This document shows positions 29,994 to 39,616 of a DNA stretch of 64,000 nt, in pieces. The notes beneath the pieces were generated by a model. The model was given only the letters and a program-made list of their open reading frames with translations, was not told where the DNA came from and did not search any database. The translations under genes and the position numbers were made by a program. The DNA lies in assembly GCF_002224265.1 (NCBI RefSeq), contig NZ_CP012881.1, forward strand, positions 1,922,001 through 1,986,000. Direction: 5' to 3'. Every line of letters begins with the position of its first letter. Position 1 is the stretch's first letter. The DNA is from Vibrio vulnificus NBRC 15645 = ATCC 27562 (lineage in GTDB: Bacteria > Pseudomonadota > Gammaproteobacteria > Enterobacterales > Vibrionaceae).

Positions 29994-30988
29994 TGCGTAT
30001 CTTTGGAACCGCGTTCCCGCCTCGTAGCTCAGAGCGCTGTGAGGCGGAGATCGACACTTCTCAACCACACTTGCTTGCTCTGCATGTGAATGGGGAGATT
30101 TTCAGTGCTGATTACCATTACCTGAAAATCAGTGAGCCTGTAGGTCGCTTACCAGTGCGTATTTCCTTTCCGAATGGTTGGGTGTTTGTCACAGAGCCCA
30201 GTACGGCGTTATCGAAATGGCTGGGTTTTCATAAAAAACAAAGCTTTGTTGACCGAATGGAAGGCAACATCCCTGCTTGGATTCTCTCTGTCATGGTGTG
30301 TTTGGCGGTGATCGCGGGGGGCTATTACTATCTGCTGCCTTGGGGAAGTCAGAAGATCGCTGAGAGCTTACCGGATTCCTTATCGATCGCCGTTGGAGAG
30401 CAGGTGCTGGATTCGCTTGATTTGCAGTTGCAACCCAGTCAATTACCTGAAGAGGAGCAGAGTGCTATTCGTCAAAGAGTTCAACAGTTTGCGCAGGTAT
30501 TGCCAGAGTTGCCGTATGACATCAAGGTGGAGTTTCGTTCAATGCCAGAAGGCGCCAATGCGTTTGCGCTCCCCGGAGGAACGATTGTTTTGCTTGATGA
30601 GCTGGTGGCGCTTGCACAAACCCAGCAACAGTTGGACAGCATCATTCTGCATGAGATGGGCCATGTCCATCATCGTCATATGATGAAGCAGGTGGTTCAC
30701 TCCACCATTCTTTCGGTAGCGGTCTCTCTCATCACAGGCGAAAGTTCTGGGATTGTTGATAACCTAGCGGGGGTTGGAGTGTTTATCGTCTCCAATGGTC
30801 AGTCTCGTGAAGCGGAAACGCAAGCGGATCTGTACGCGAAAAAGGCAATGAAACAGATCTATGGCACGAGTGCGCCATTGGCTGAGATGTTCGAGCTGTT
30901 TCAAACGCAGGAAATGATGGATCTTCCGGAGTGGTTTAGTTCTCACCCTAATTTTGCCGAGCGAATTGAAGCCGCAAGGGAAGAGTAA
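29993..30988 (+). CDS. M48 family metallopeptidase, coupled to yjgN
   Basis: 331 residues. Residues 1-90 form a soluble domain; one membrane helix lies at about 94-116; the C-terminal M48 domain has the zinc motif HEMGHVHHRH (about 222-231) and the third ligand in SREAETQADLYA. A final SSHPNFAERIEAA matches the 'HP....R' element of M48 proteases such as HtpX, Oma1 and BepA. The active site probably faces the periplasm. Its ATG overlaps the yjgN stop, so substrate or partner is probably YjgN or its pathway; this is inference. Confidence 0.88.
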   Translation: MRIFGTAFPPRSSERCEAEIDTSQPHLLALHVNGEIFSADYHYLKISEPVGRLPVRISFPNGWVFVTEPSTALSKWLGFHKKQSFVDRMEGNIPAWILSVMVCLAVIAGGYYYLLPWGSQKIAESLPDSLSIAVGEQVLDSLDLQLQPSQLPEEEQSAIRQRVQQFAQVLPELPYDIKVEFRSMPEGANAFALPGGTIVLLDELVALAQTQQQLDSIILHEMGHVHHRHMMKQVVHSTILSVAVSLITGESSGIVDNLAGVGVFIVSNGQSREAETQADLYAKKAMKQIYGTSAPLAEMFELFQTQEMMDLPEWFSSHPNFAERIEAAREE

Positions 30989-31037
30989 CCAAGCATGCTT
31001 TGCTGAAATCGCGGTGCACCGTAGAGGATCAATACAA

Positions 31038-31066
31038 AAAGGCAGCGATAACGCTGCCTTTAGTTT
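31038..31066. terminator. Bidirectional terminator M48 gene / valS
   Basis: 10-bp stem AAAGGCAGCG / CGCTGCCTTT with a 4-nt ATAA loop and T-runs on both sides, shared by the two convergent genes. Confidence 0.88.
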
Positions 31067-31084
31067 TTATGAAGCTAACTCGAA

Positions 31085-33940
31085 TTACAGTGCCGCGATG
31101 GTCGCTTTTTGTTCTTCAAGTTTTGCCAAGGTTTCTTGGTAGCCTTCCAGTTTCTCACGCTCTTTCGCGATAACCGCTTCAGGGGCTTTGGCGACGAAAC
31201 CTTCGTTACCCAGCTTACCTTCGATGCGTTTGATTTCACCTTGCGTCTTCGCGACTTCTTTATCCAAACGAGCAAGCTCTGCATCTTTGTCGATCAAACC
31301 CGCCATTGGGATCATCAGCTCAGATTTCGCCACAAGTGCTGTTGCACAGGCTGGTGTTTTTTCGCCTGCAGCCAACACACGAACTGACTCAAGTTTCGCT
31401 AGTGACATCAATACTTGTTTGTTCGCTTCTAGGCGCGCTGCATCTTTCTCGTCGGCTTTTAGCATCACTTCCAGTGGTTTACCTGGGTTGATATCGTATT
31501 CAGCACGTAGGTTACGGATGCTAGTAATGAACGCTTTCACCCATTCGATGTCGTCTAGCGCTTCTTGGTTGAAGTTCGCTTCATCGTATTGAGGCAGAGA
31601 TTGCAACATGATTGTCTCGCCTTCAACACCGTCTACGAGTGGCTTGATGCTTTGCCAGATCGTTTCGGTGATGTAAGGAATCACTGGGTGAGCGAGACGT
31701 AGCGTTTTCTCAAGCACTGTGATGAGTGTACGGCGAGTACCGCGTTGTTGCGCTTCAGTACCTTTCCATAAAACTGGTTTGGTCAGCTCTAGGTACCAGT
31801 CACAGAATTGGTTCCAGATGAATTCGTACAGCGTGTTTGCCGCCATATCGAGACGGTAGTTGTCGATATGGTTGTTGAATGCTTTCGCTGCCAGTTCAAA
31901 CTGAGACTCGATCCACTTGTCCGCTAGTGAGTATTCGATCTCACCTGCGGCAAAGCCACAATCTTGCTCTTCTGTGTTCATCATTACGTAACGGCTTGCG
32001 TTCCATAGCTTGTTACAGAAGTTACGGTAACCTTCAAGACGCTTCATATCCCAGTTGATATCGCGACCTGTTGATGCCATTGCAGCAAGAGTGAAACGTA
32101 GTGCGTCAGTACCGTAGGCTTCGATACCGTTTTCAAACGTTTTACGCGTGTTTTTCTCGATCTTCGCTGCTAGCTGAGGCTGCATCATGTTGCCACAACG
32201 CTTCTCTACTAGAGACTCTAGGTCGATACCATCGATCATGTCGATTGGGTCAAGTACGTTACCTTTCGACTTAGACATCTTGTCGCCGTTTTCGTCACGG
32301 ATCAGACCGGTAACGTAAACGGTTTTGAATGGAACTTGTGGTTTGCCGTTTTCGTCTTTGACGAAGTGCATGGTCATCATGATCATGCGCGCAACCCAGA
32401 AGAAGATGATGTCGAAACCAGTCACGAGTACGTCTGAAGGGTGGAAGACTTTCAGATCGTCAGTTTGCTCAGGCCAGCCTTGCGTGCCGAACGTCCATAG
32501 TGCAGAAGAGAACCAGGTATCCAGTACGTCTTCGTCTTGGTGTAGTTCAATCACAGACTCTAGGTTGTGGTTTTGACGAACTTCTTCTTCGCTGCGACCG
32601 ACGTAAACATTGCCTTGGTTATCGTACCAAGCAGGAATACGGTGACCCCACCATAGTTGACGAGAGATACACCAGTCTTGAACGTCACGCATCCAAGAGA
32701 AGTACATGTTTTCGTATTGCTTAGGCACGAATTGGATGTCGCCATTTTCTACGGCTTCAACCGCTGTTTTCGCTAGAGGCGCAGTACGCACGTACCATTG
32801 GTCAGTCAGCATTGGTTCGATAACCACACCACCACGGTCGCCGTAAGGCACTTGTAGATCGTGATCTTTCACTTCTTCAAGCAGACCCAGTTCATCGAAC
32901 TCCGCCACGATCGCTTTACGCGCTGCAAAACGCTCCATACCGTGGTACTTAGCTGGTAGCTCTGTGCTGTAAGCGTCGCTTGCTTCACCGTTGGTCGTGA
33001 ACACTTCTGCCGCATCACGGATGTTGGCATCAAACGTCAGAATGTTGATCATTGGTAGCTGGTGGCGCTTACCCACTTCGTAGTCGTTGAAGTCGTGCGC
33101 TGGGGTGATTTTCACACAGCCAGTCCCTTTTTCCATATCGGCGTGCTCATCGCCCACGATAGGGATACGGCGATCAACGATAGGCAGGATGATGTCTTTA
33201 CCGATCAGATCTTTGTAACGTGGATCTTCTGGGTTAACTGCCACACCCGTATCGCCTAGCATGGTTTCTGGACGAGTTGTTGCAACAACGATGTAATCTT
33301 TGCCATCTGCTGTTTTAACGCCATCGGCTAGTGGGTAGCGGAAGTGCCACATGTGCCCTTTGGTGTCTTTGTTCTCTACTTCTAGATCTGAGATCGCTGT
33401 GTGCAGTTTAGGGTCCCAGTTAACTAGGCGCTTACCGCGGTAGATGAGGTCATCTTCGTATAGACGAACGAATACTTCCTGAACGGCGTTAGACAGGCCT
33501 TCATCCATGGTGAAGCGCTCACGATCCCAGTCTACTGATGCGCCAAGACGACGAAGCTGCTTAGTAATCGTGCCGCCTGATTCGCCTTTCCATTCCCAGA
33601 TTTTGTCGATGAAGGCTTCGCGGCCGTAATCGTGTTTGGTTTTGCCTTCTTCTGCAGCGATCTTACGCTCAACAACCATCTGAGTAGCAATACCAGCGTG
33701 GTCAGTACCGACTTGCCAAAGGGTATTTTTACCTTTCATACGCTCACAACGGATCAGTGTATCCATGATCGTATCTTGGAACGCGTGGCCCATATGTAGG
33801 CTACCAGTGACGTTCGGTGGCGGGATCATGATGCTGTATGATTCTTTTGACGTGTCACCGTGTGGCTTAAAGTAGCCTTGCTCTTCCCAAGTCTTATACA
33901 GATCTTGTTCGATTGAGGTTGGGTTGTATGTTTTTTCCAT
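31085..33940 (-). CDS. valS: Valyl-tRNA synthetase
   Basis: Class I aminoacyl-tRNA synthetase, 951 residues as in E. coli. The HIGH motif appears as [13 protein letters not shown] (about 41-53) and KMSKS as [10 protein letters not shown] (about 553-562); the CP1 editing domain lies between, and a C-terminal coiled coil (about 885-950) binds tRNA. It follows holC by 85 nt on the - strand, the same holC-valS order as E. coli. Confidence 0.98.
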   Translation of the reverse strand: MEKTYNPTSIEQDLYKTWEEQGYFKPHGDTSKESYSIMIPPPNVTGSLHMGHAFQDTIMDTLIRCERMKGKNTLWQVGTDHAGIATQMVVERKIAAEEGKTKHDYGREAFIDKIWEWKGESGGTITKQLRRLGASVDWDRERFTMDEGLSNAVQEVFVRLYEDDLIYRGKRLVNWDPKLHTAISDLEVENKDTKGHMWHFRYPLADGVKTADGKDYIVVATTRPETMLGDTGVAVNPEDPRYKDLIGKDIILPIVDRRIPIVGDEHADMEKGTGCVKITPAHDFNDYEVGKRHQLPMINILTFDANIRDAAEVFTTNGEASDAYSTELPAKYHGMERFAARKAIVAEFDELGLLEEVKDHDLQVPYGDRGGVVIEPMLTDQWYVRTAPLAKTAVEAVENGDIQFVPKQYENMYFSWMRDVQDWCISRQLWWGHRIPAWYDNQGNVYVGRSEEEVRQNHNLESVIELHQDEDVLDTWFSSALWTFGTQGWPEQTDDLKVFHPSDVLVTGFDIIFFWVARMIMMTMHFVKDENGKPQVPFKTVYVTGLIRDENGDKMSKSKGNVLDPIDMIDGIDLESLVEKRCGNMMQPQLAAKIEKNTRKTFENGIEAYGTDALRFTLAAMASTGRDINWDMKRLEGYRNFCNKLWNASRYVMMNTEEQDCGFAAGEIEYSLADKWIESQFELAAKAFNNHIDNYRLDMAANTLYEFIWNQFCDWYLELTKPVLWKGTEAQQRGTRRTLITVLEKTLRLAHPVIPYITETIWQSIKPLVDGVEGETIMLQSLPQYDEANFNQEALDDIEWVKAFITSIRNLRAEYDINPGKPLEVMLKADEKDAARLEANKQVLMSLAKLESVRVLAAGEKTPACATALVAKSELMIPMAGLIDKDAELARLDKEVAKTQGEIKRIEGKLGNEGFVAKAPEAVIAKEREKLEGYQETLAKLEEQKATIAAL

Positions 33941-34025
33941 GGGAGCTTAATCTGGTTAAGTTAATCTAGGTCAATCTTTATAAGTGAACTCTCTATTGGG
34001 AGAGCTTAACTATAAGGATTGACCG

Positions 34026-34475
34026 CTAGTTGTGTTCAATTTCGATTGTTTGCAGTTGGTAACCTGCTTGACGGTAGATTTTATACCTTTCTCGCGCGAG
34101 CTGTTTAGCTTTTTCTTCGCAAGGGACGAAGTCTACCACCTCAGCAAACTTGTTCGCAAAGGTTGTCTCATTTTTCGCCAAATTTATTACCAGTTGGCGG
34201 TTCCAGCTTGGCTTGACACCTTCGTGACCTATCTCAATATTGGTGGCGTATTTGGGGCCTTCGCCGACCAAATTATGCGCAACAAACTGAGCGGGCTCAA
34301 CTTGCCAAAAGTATTCTGCAATTTGCTCTGCGTGCTGTTTACTTTCTCCATTGAGATACACCTTCGCCCCTTGCTTGGCAAAATGGTGGGCAAGGAACAC
34401 CACATAGTGAGCAAGACCTTCCGGCGTTGCTTGTGGAGTGTGTTCTCGGACAATGTAAAACGTAGCTCTTTGCAT
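34026..34475 (-). CDS. holC: DNA polymerase III chi subunit
   Basis: Clamp-loader accessory subunit that, with psi, links the holoenzyme to SSB. The protein has 149 residues (E. coli 147), beginning MQRATFYIV and containing GLAHYVVFLAHHFAKQGAKVYL and the FVPCEEKAKQLARERYKIYRQAG helix. It lies between pepA and valS as in E. coli; a terminator after pepA means it probably has its own promoter. Confidence 0.95.
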   Translation of the reverse strand: MQRATFYIVREHTPQATPEGLAHYVVFLAHHFAKQGAKVYLNGESKQHAEQIAEYFWQVEPAQFVAHNLVGEGPKYATNIEIGHEGVKPSWNRQLVINLAKNETTFANKFAEVVDFVPCEEKAKQLARERYKIYRQAGYQLQTIEIEHN

Positions 34476-34499
34476 GTCTTGTTCGTCTCTTTGGCGATG

Positions 34500-34526
34500 A
34501 AAAAAGGGCCTTGCGGCCCTTTTTAC
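34500..34526 (-). terminator. Terminator of pepA
   Basis: 10-bp stem AAAAAGGGCC / GGCCCTTTTT with a 4-nt loop between pepA and holC; T-rich on both strands. Confidence 0.85.
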
Positions 34527-34537
34527 ATTGACTTGAA

Positions 34538-36046
34538 TTATTCTTCAGTCTCTTGGCCACTGCGATTTAGCAGGAATTGGACCAGCATAGAGACAGGACG
34601 ACCCGTCGACCCTTTGGCTGCGCCAGACTTCCATGCTGTGCCTGCGATGTCTAGGTGTGCCCAGTTGTATTTCTTAGCAAATTTAGACAAGAAGCATGCT
34701 GCAGTGATGGTGCCACCAGGACGGCCACCAATGTTTGCCATGTCGGCAAATGGGCTCTTTAGCTGTTCATGGTATTCATCCGCCATTGGTAGGCGCCAAG
34801 CACGATCGCTAGATTGTTCAGAAGCATTGACGAGCTCGTGAGCAAGAGGATTGTGGTTAGACAGAACACCAGTAATGTGGTGACCCAATGCAATAACACA
34901 AGCGCCAGTGAGCGTCGCAACGTCAACCACGCAGTCAGGCTCAAAACGCTCAACGTAAGTCAGTGCATCACACAGTACCAAACGACCTTCTGCATCGGTA
35001 TTGAGTACTTCTACGGTTTGACCTGACATAGTCGTTAGGATATCACCTGGACGGTAAGCGTTGCTGCCTGGCATGTTTTCACAACCAGCAAGCACGCCAA
35101 TCACGTTGACTGGTAGGTTCAGTTTTGCCAGCGCTTTCATCGTGCCGAATACGGAGGCTGCGCCACACATGTCGTATTTCATTTCATCCATGCCTTCGCC
35201 TGGTTTCAGTGAAATACCGCCTGAATCGAATGTTAGGCCTTTACCGACAAGAACAATCGGTTTGGCTTCTGAATCTGGATGGCCTTTGTATTCGATGATA
35301 GACATCATCGATTCATTTTTCGAACCGCGACCGACCGCGAGGTAAGAAGACATACCCAGTTTTTCCATCTCTTGCTCACCAATGATTTTGGTGGTGATGG
35401 TTTCGTAGTCATCCGCTAGACGACGCGCTTGAGAGGCGAGGTAAGCTGGGTTTGCGATGTTTGGTGGCATGTTGCCAAGGTCTTTACAGGCTTTCACGCC
35501 TGAAGCAATCGCCAAACCGTGAGTGATGGCTTTCTCACCCAGGTTCAGTTCACGACGAGTTGGTACGTTGAAGACGAGCTTACGTAGTGGGCGACGTGTT
35601 TCTGGCTTCACGCTCTTGAATTGATCAAAGGTATACAGGCCATCTTTCGTTGCTTCAACCGCTTGGCGCACTTTCCAGTACGTGTCACGGCCTTTAACGT
35701 GCAGTTCAGTTAGGAAGCACACCGCTTCCATAGAGCCTGTTTCGTTAAGTGTATTGATGGTTTTCTGAATGATCTCTTTATATTGGCGTTCACCAAGCTC
35801 ACGCTCTTTACCGCAACCAACTAAAAGAACACGTTCAGAAAGCACACCTGGAACTTGATGCAGCAGTAGCATCTGACCTGGTTTACCTTCTAGATCACCA
35901 CGGCGAAGTAGTGAACTGATGTAACCGTCACTGATTTTATCGAGTTGTTCGGCTACTGGAGAAAGGCGACGTGGTTCAAACACACCAACAACGATACATG
36001 CGCTACGTTGTTTCTCTGGACTGCCACTTTTTACACTGAACTCCAT
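34538..36046 (-). CDS. pepA: Leucyl aminopeptidase PepA
   Basis: M17 dizinc aminopeptidase, 502 residues (E. coli 503); in E. coli it also binds DNA at carAB and in XerCD recombination at cer. The signature NTDAEGRL is at about 349-356 and metal ligands lie in [16 protein letters not shown]. The N-terminal domain with the DNA-binding role in E. coli is present. It is divergent from lptF across 192 bp. Confidence 0.98.
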   Translation of the reverse strand: MEFSVKSGSPEKQRSACIVVGVFEPRRLSPVAEQLDKISDGYISSLLRRGDLEGKPGQMLLLHQVPGVLSERVLLVGCGKERELGERQYKEIIQKTINTLNETGSMEAVCFLTELHVKGRDTYWKVRQAVEATKDGLYTFDQFKSVKPETRRPLRKLVFNVPTRRELNLGEKAITHGLAIASGVKACKDLGNMPPNIANPAYLASQARRLADDYETITTKIIGEQEMEKLGMSSYLAVGRGSKNESMMSIIEYKGHPDSEAKPIVLVGKGLTFDSGGISLKPGEGMDEMKYDMCGAASVFGTMKALAKLNLPVNVIGVLAGCENMPGSNAYRPGDILTTMSGQTVEVLNTDAEGRLVLCDALTYVERFEPDCVVDVATLTGACVIALGHHITGVLSNHNPLAHELVNASEQSSDRAWRLPMADEYHEQLKSPFADMANIGGRPGGTITAACFLSKFAKKYNWAHLDIAGTAWKSGAAKGSTGRPVSMLVQFLLNRSGQETEE

Positions 36047-36238
36047 GCGTACTCCTACATCCTGAAGACAAATAGTTCTAAATGTTAGATAATGACCGCT
36101 TACTTGTTGAATTCTATTCTCGGTCTACTCTGTAAGTTACAGATTAACATTTAGTCAGTTTTTTTGAAAAATAAAAGGTTCAACGGGAAATTATAGTGAT
36201 TCGACCAAAAAAACAAGTTTTGTATAGGTAATTTCAGC

Positions 36239-37339
36239 GTGATTATTGTTAGATATTTGATCCGCGAAACACTCAAGAGCCAATTTGCGATCTTTTTCGT
36301 ACTTTTTTTGGTGTTTCTCAGCCAGCAGTTCATTAGTGTGTTAGCAGATGCGTCGGATGGCGATATTCCGGCCAGTTTGATCATGTCGATTGTCGCGTTG
36401 AACATGCCATCGATGGGACTGTTAATGCTACCACTCAGTCTGTATATCGGTATTTTGATTACCTTTGGTCGACTTTACGCGGAAAGTGAAATCGTGGTGA
36501 TGAACGCCACGGGTATTGGCAATAAGTTCCTGATTCAAGCTGCATTGTACTTGGCAGTGATCACCTCCGGCGTGGCTGCGTTCAACTCATTGTGGTTGTC
36601 TCCTTGGTCGATGGACCGTGTTGAGCAACTGACCGAACAGGTGGCGGCTGAAAATAGTGTCGATTTATTAAAGAAAGGCCAATTTCAGTTCACTCCTGAT
36701 CGCTCTTCGGTGGTTTTCATTGATGATATTAAAGATAAACAGCTGTCTAATGTGTTTGTCGCACAGCTTATGCCCAGAGATTCCATTCTACCGAGCGTGA
36801 TGTTCGCTAATGGCGGTGAGGTGAAAGAGCTGTCTGATGGTCGTCAGATCATCTCTATGAAGCAAGGGACACGCTACGAAGGCGTGCCAACTCGCGTAGA
36901 GTACATGATCACGGAATTTGAACAGTACGATGGTTTAATTGGTCAACGTTCTGTCAAACAGCGAGGGCGAGATTGGGATGCGATTCCAACGCTAGAGCTG
37001 ATTGGTCATCCTGACCCAGAAGCGCAAGCTGAACTGCAATGGCGAGTTTCCCTATTCGTTTGTATCCCTCTACTGACCATGCTGGTTATCCCACTTTCAG
37101 CGGTGAACCCGCGTCAAGGGCGATTTGCCAAAATGGGGCCGGCTATCCTTATTTATCTTGCGTATTTCTTGTCGATCAGTGCAACGAAATCTGCGTTGGA
37201 AGAGGGGGATATTTCTGCCTCGATTGGTATGTGGCCTATTAATGGTTTGCTACTGCTGGTGGCGATTATGGCGAATTTCATGGACAGCGTTGCCGTTAGA
37301 CGAATCAAAGACAATTTTAGAAAGAAGAGGCTAGCGTAA
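36239..37339 (+). CDS. lptF: LPS export permease LptF
   Basis: Transmembrane component of the LptB2FG ABC transporter that extracts lipopolysaccharide from the inner membrane. The protein has 366 residues: an N-terminal group of membrane helices, a periplasmic beta-jellyroll domain (about 130-260), and a C-terminal group of helices. The start is GTG at 36239, giving MIIVRYLIRETLKSQ, the usual LptF beginning. lptG follows after 3 nt. Confidence 0.96.
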   Translation: MIIVRYLIRETLKSQFAIFFVLFLVFLSQQFISVLADASDGDIPASLIMSIVALNMPSMGLLMLPLSLYIGILITFGRLYAESEIVVMNATGIGNKFLIQAALYLAVITSGVAAFNSLWLSPWSMDRVEQLTEQVAAENSVDLLKKGQFQFTPDRSSVVFIDDIKDKQLSNVFVAQLMPRDSILPSVMFANGGEVKELSDGRQIISMKQGTRYEGVPTRVEYMITEFEQYDGLIGQRSVKQRGRDWDAIPTLELIGHPDPEAQAELQWRVSLFVCIPLLTMLVIPLSAVNPRQGRFAKMGPAILIYLAYFLSISATKSALEEGDISASIGMWPINGLLLLVAIMANFMDSVAVRRIKDNFRKKRLA

Positions 37340-37342
37340 ATC

Positions 37343-38416
37343 GTGTTTAAAATTTTAGACCTTTACATCGGTAGAACGATCGTAGCAACCACCTCTTTGG
37401 TATTGGTCACCTTTGTTGGCCTTTCTGGCATCATTAAGTATGTTGAGCAATTGCGTAAAGTGGGCAAAGGGACATATGACCTCTTGCATGCGCTGTACTT
37501 TGTTGTTTTGAGCATTCCTCGCGATATCGAAATGTTTTTCCCAATGGCCGCCTTGCTTGGTGCTCTGATTGGGCTTGGCATGCTGGCGTCAAGTTCAGAA
37601 TTGGTGGTGATGCAGGCTGCTGGTTTTTCTAAGCTGGATATCGGCGTCTCCGTGTTAAAAACCGCAGTACCGTTAATGCTGGTGGTGATGGCTCTGGGTC
37701 AATGGGGCGCACCAGACGCACAGAAAATGGCCCGCGATTTGCGTTCATTTGCCTTATCTGGCGGTAGTATTGTTTCCGTGCGCAGTGGTGTCTGGGCCAA
37801 AGATGCTAATGATTTTATCTTTATCGGTAAGGTAGATGAGGACAAGCTCTACGGGCTTAACATGTGGAAGTTTGACCAGAATAAGAAGCTGCAATCGGTC
37901 ATTTTTGCCGAAGAGGTTGATTACCAACAAGACAATCGCTGGTTGATGCGTTACGTGCAAATAACCGATATGCAAGATGAGAAAGTCATTTCCAAACATT
38001 CATTAGAGCAGATGGAATGGGAAACCTCATTGGCTCCCGATAAGTTAGCTGTTGTGACGGTAAAACCGGAAGAGCTTTCTCTTAGTGGCCTTTATGACTA
38101 TGTGACCTATCTCAAAGCCTCCGAGCAAGATGCTTCTCGCTACGAGTTAGCGTTTTGGCGTAAGTTGACTCAGCCCATTTCGATTGCAGTGATGATGTTG
38201 ATGGCATTGTCATTTGTGTTTGGTCCGCTTCGAAGTGTCACTATGGGGGCGAGAGTGATCTCAGGTGTGATTGCGGGTTTTGCTTTTTACATTTCCAGCG
38301 AGTTCTTTGGGCCTTTGACGTTGGTGTATGGTATTCCACCAGTGTTTGGGGCAGTGGCTCCGAGCATTGTGTTCTTTATCGTTGCAGTGATGTTGTTGAA
38401 CCGAAAACTGCAATAA
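37343..38416 (+). CDS. lptG: LPS export permease LptG
   Basis: Partner permease of LptF, 357 residues. It has the same architecture: helices, then the periplasmic domain (about 135-265), then helices, with the start FKILDLYIGRTI typical of LptG. The start codon is GTG at 37343, 3 nt after the lptF stop, so both permeases are made in equal amounts. The ATPase gene lptB is elsewhere. Confidence 0.96.
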   Translation: MFKILDLYIGRTIVATTSLVLVTFVGLSGIIKYVEQLRKVGKGTYDLLHALYFVVLSIPRDIEMFFPMAALLGALIGLGMLASSSELVVMQAAGFSKLDIGVSVLKTAVPLMLVVMALGQWGAPDAQKMARDLRSFALSGGSIVSVRSGVWAKDANDFIFIGKVDEDKLYGLNMWKFDQNKKLQSVIFAEEVDYQQDNRWLMRYVQITDMQDEKVISKHSLEQMEWETSLAPDKLAVVTVKPEELSLSGLYDYVTYLKASEQDASRYELAFWRKLTQPISIAVMMLMALSFVFGPLRSVTMGARVISGVIAGFAFYISSEFFGPLTLVYGIPPVFGAVAPSIVFFIVAVMLLNRKLQ

Positions 38417-38447
38417 ATAATGGGATTGACTTGCGAAAGAAAAGAAG

Positions 38448-38477
38448 ATGGAAGGCAATATGCCTTCCATTTTTTAT
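38448..38477 (+). terminator. Terminator of lptFG
   Basis: 10-bp stem ATGGAAGGCA / TGCCTTCCAT with a 3-nt loop and a six-T run. Confidence 0.88.
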
Positions 38478-38517
38478 TGTGTTTTTAACTCGAGCGCCTA
38501 GATTGATCGGTTTTGGA

Positions 38518-38994
38518 TTATCTTACTTTAGGAAGCAAAACGACTTCCGTTTTGGCCCAAATGTCGTGAAAGCCCCTTTTCTTCGGGTCGATTGGTACAG
38601 TGAAATTTGCCAAACCAAACGCAGAAGTGGCAATGCGTATTAGAGCTTGAGTTGAGGTAATCATCGAACCGTCGTGATTACGTACTTGAATCTTCCATGC
38701 TCGCATTCCAAGCGTTTGGCCTGCTCGAGTCCAAAAATAGACTAAGAAGTAGATCCATACAGCGGCAAGATAGAAAGTAAAGAGCGGGCTGATGATTGGG
38801 TGTCGGCTGAGTAAATCAGCGGCATCCACATATTCGCCATAACTGATCAAGCCCATCCCATTCAGTGCAAACAGGATGGCCATCACGACCCCGGCCGCCA
38901 TCATTTCTAAAGCAATAATAATCAAAGCGTCATAAAAAAGTGCCGCAAGGCGACGAAAAAGCCCAGCAGGCGGTAATGTTGTTGTAGTCATCAT
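38518..38994 (-). CDS. RDD family membrane protein
   Basis: 158 residues with three predicted helices. The RDD signature is seen as RLAALFYDALIIIA near the N-terminus (Arg then Asp in the first helix) and the second helix ends TRAGQTLGMRAWKIQV. RDD proteins are small inner-membrane proteins, some proposed to be ion or sodium/proton carriers; the role here is unknown. It converges with lptG. Confidence 0.85.
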   Translation of the reverse strand: MMTTTTLPPAGLFRRLAALFYDALIIIALEMMAAGVVMAILFALNGMGLISYGEYVDAADLLSRHPIISPLFTFYLAAVWIYFLVYFWTRAGQTLGMRAWKIQVRNHDGSMITSTQALIRIATSAFGLANFTVPIDPKKRGFHDIWAKTEVVLLPKVR

Positions 38995-39123
38995 CGTTCA
39001 CTTACCATTCAAATTGTGCGTCAGGATATAGATTCAACCCTATGAAGAAAAGAGAGCTAGAGCACACTGTGTTCATTTGTGGCGAAAACTTAGGCAAACG
39101 GTAATTATTTCAATCTTTTGCTC

Positions 39124-39151
39124 TTGCACAACCGAAAAGCTTACGTATAAT
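39124..39151 (+). promoter_or_regulatory. Promoter of tRNA-Leu(CAA)
   Basis: -35 TTGCAC (39124-39129), 16-bp spacer, -10 TATAAT (39146-39151), followed by GC-containing discriminator; tRNA starts 31 nt further. Confidence 0.75.
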
Positions 39152-39182
39152 GCCAAGCATCGAAAGGCAATAGCCTAAAGAT

Positions 39183-39267
39183 GCCGGTGTGGTGAAATTG
39201 GTATACACGACGGATTCAAAATCCGTTTCCTTCGGGAGTGGCGGTTCAAGTCCGCCCACCGGTACCA
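39183..39267 (+). tRNA. tRNA-Leu (CAA)
   Basis: 85-nt class II tRNA. Acceptor GCCGGTG pairs with CACCGGT, discriminator A, encoded CCA. The anticodon loop is TTCAAAA (anticodon CAA, reads UUG), with a long variable arm and a T-loop GTTCAAG. It stands alone with its own promoter and terminator. Confidence 0.97.
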
Positions 39268-39273
39268 TACATA

Positions 39274-39308
39274 GAAAGGTCGCTTTTATAGCGGCCTTTC
39301 GTCGTTTT
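39274..39308 (+). terminator. Terminator of tRNA-Leu
   Basis: 10-bp stem GAAAGGTCGC / GCGGCCTTTC (one wobble), 7-nt loop, then GTCGTTTT. Confidence 0.75.
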
Positions 39309-39322
39309 GGGTTTTTGAAAAA

Positions 39323-39411
39323 CTCTCTTTGCTCTCTTTGCTCTCTTTGCTCTCTTTGCTCTCTTTGCTCTCTTTGCTCTCTTTGCTCTCTTTGCTCTCT
39401 TTGCTCTCTTT
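39323..39411. repeat. Nonamer tandem array, 9.9 copies of CTCTCTTTG
   Basis: Nine perfect units (39323-39403) and a tenth unit lacking only its last base, in the gap between the tRNA-Leu terminator and the deacetylase gene. Because 9 is a multiple of 3, open frames run through it on both strands (Leu-Cys-Ser or Glu-Gln-Arg repeats), but these frames also cover the tRNA and look like artefacts. The rest of 39268-39616 holds two terminators and nothing else I can identify. Confidence 0.97.
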
Positions 39412-39556
39412 CTGCATTTGTATTGCTTTCTCTCCTATGCCGCCGCTTTTCTAGCACTAAGTGTTCAATCAAGCAGACTTTGTCACAAGTACCTCAATTT
39501 AAAATACTTCAATCACTTCGTTGAGCTCTTAAGCGAGTTGCGTTTCTCCGACATAA

Positions 39557-39585
39557 ACAAAAAAAGCGCGGAGAAGACTCCGCGC
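39557..39585 (-). terminator. Terminator of the chitin oligosaccharide deacetylase gene
   Basis: On the - strand: perfect 8-bp GC stem GCGCGGAG / CTCCGCGC, 4-nt loop, followed by seven T. Confidence 0.9.
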
Positions 39586-39616
39586 AAACTATCTACATTG
39601 TGATAGCAGGAACAGC

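Noticed and set aside
34032..34841. A + strand 269-codon frame opposite holC and pepA
   Set aside because: Crosses the pepA terminator and overlaps two well-supported genes on the other strand.
39110..39472. Open frame on the - strand with Glu-Gln-Arg repeats (and the + strand frame 39189-39524 with Leu-Cys-Ser repeats)
   Set aside because: Both frames run across the tRNA-Leu gene and its terminator and stay open only because the nonamer repeat length is a multiple of 3.
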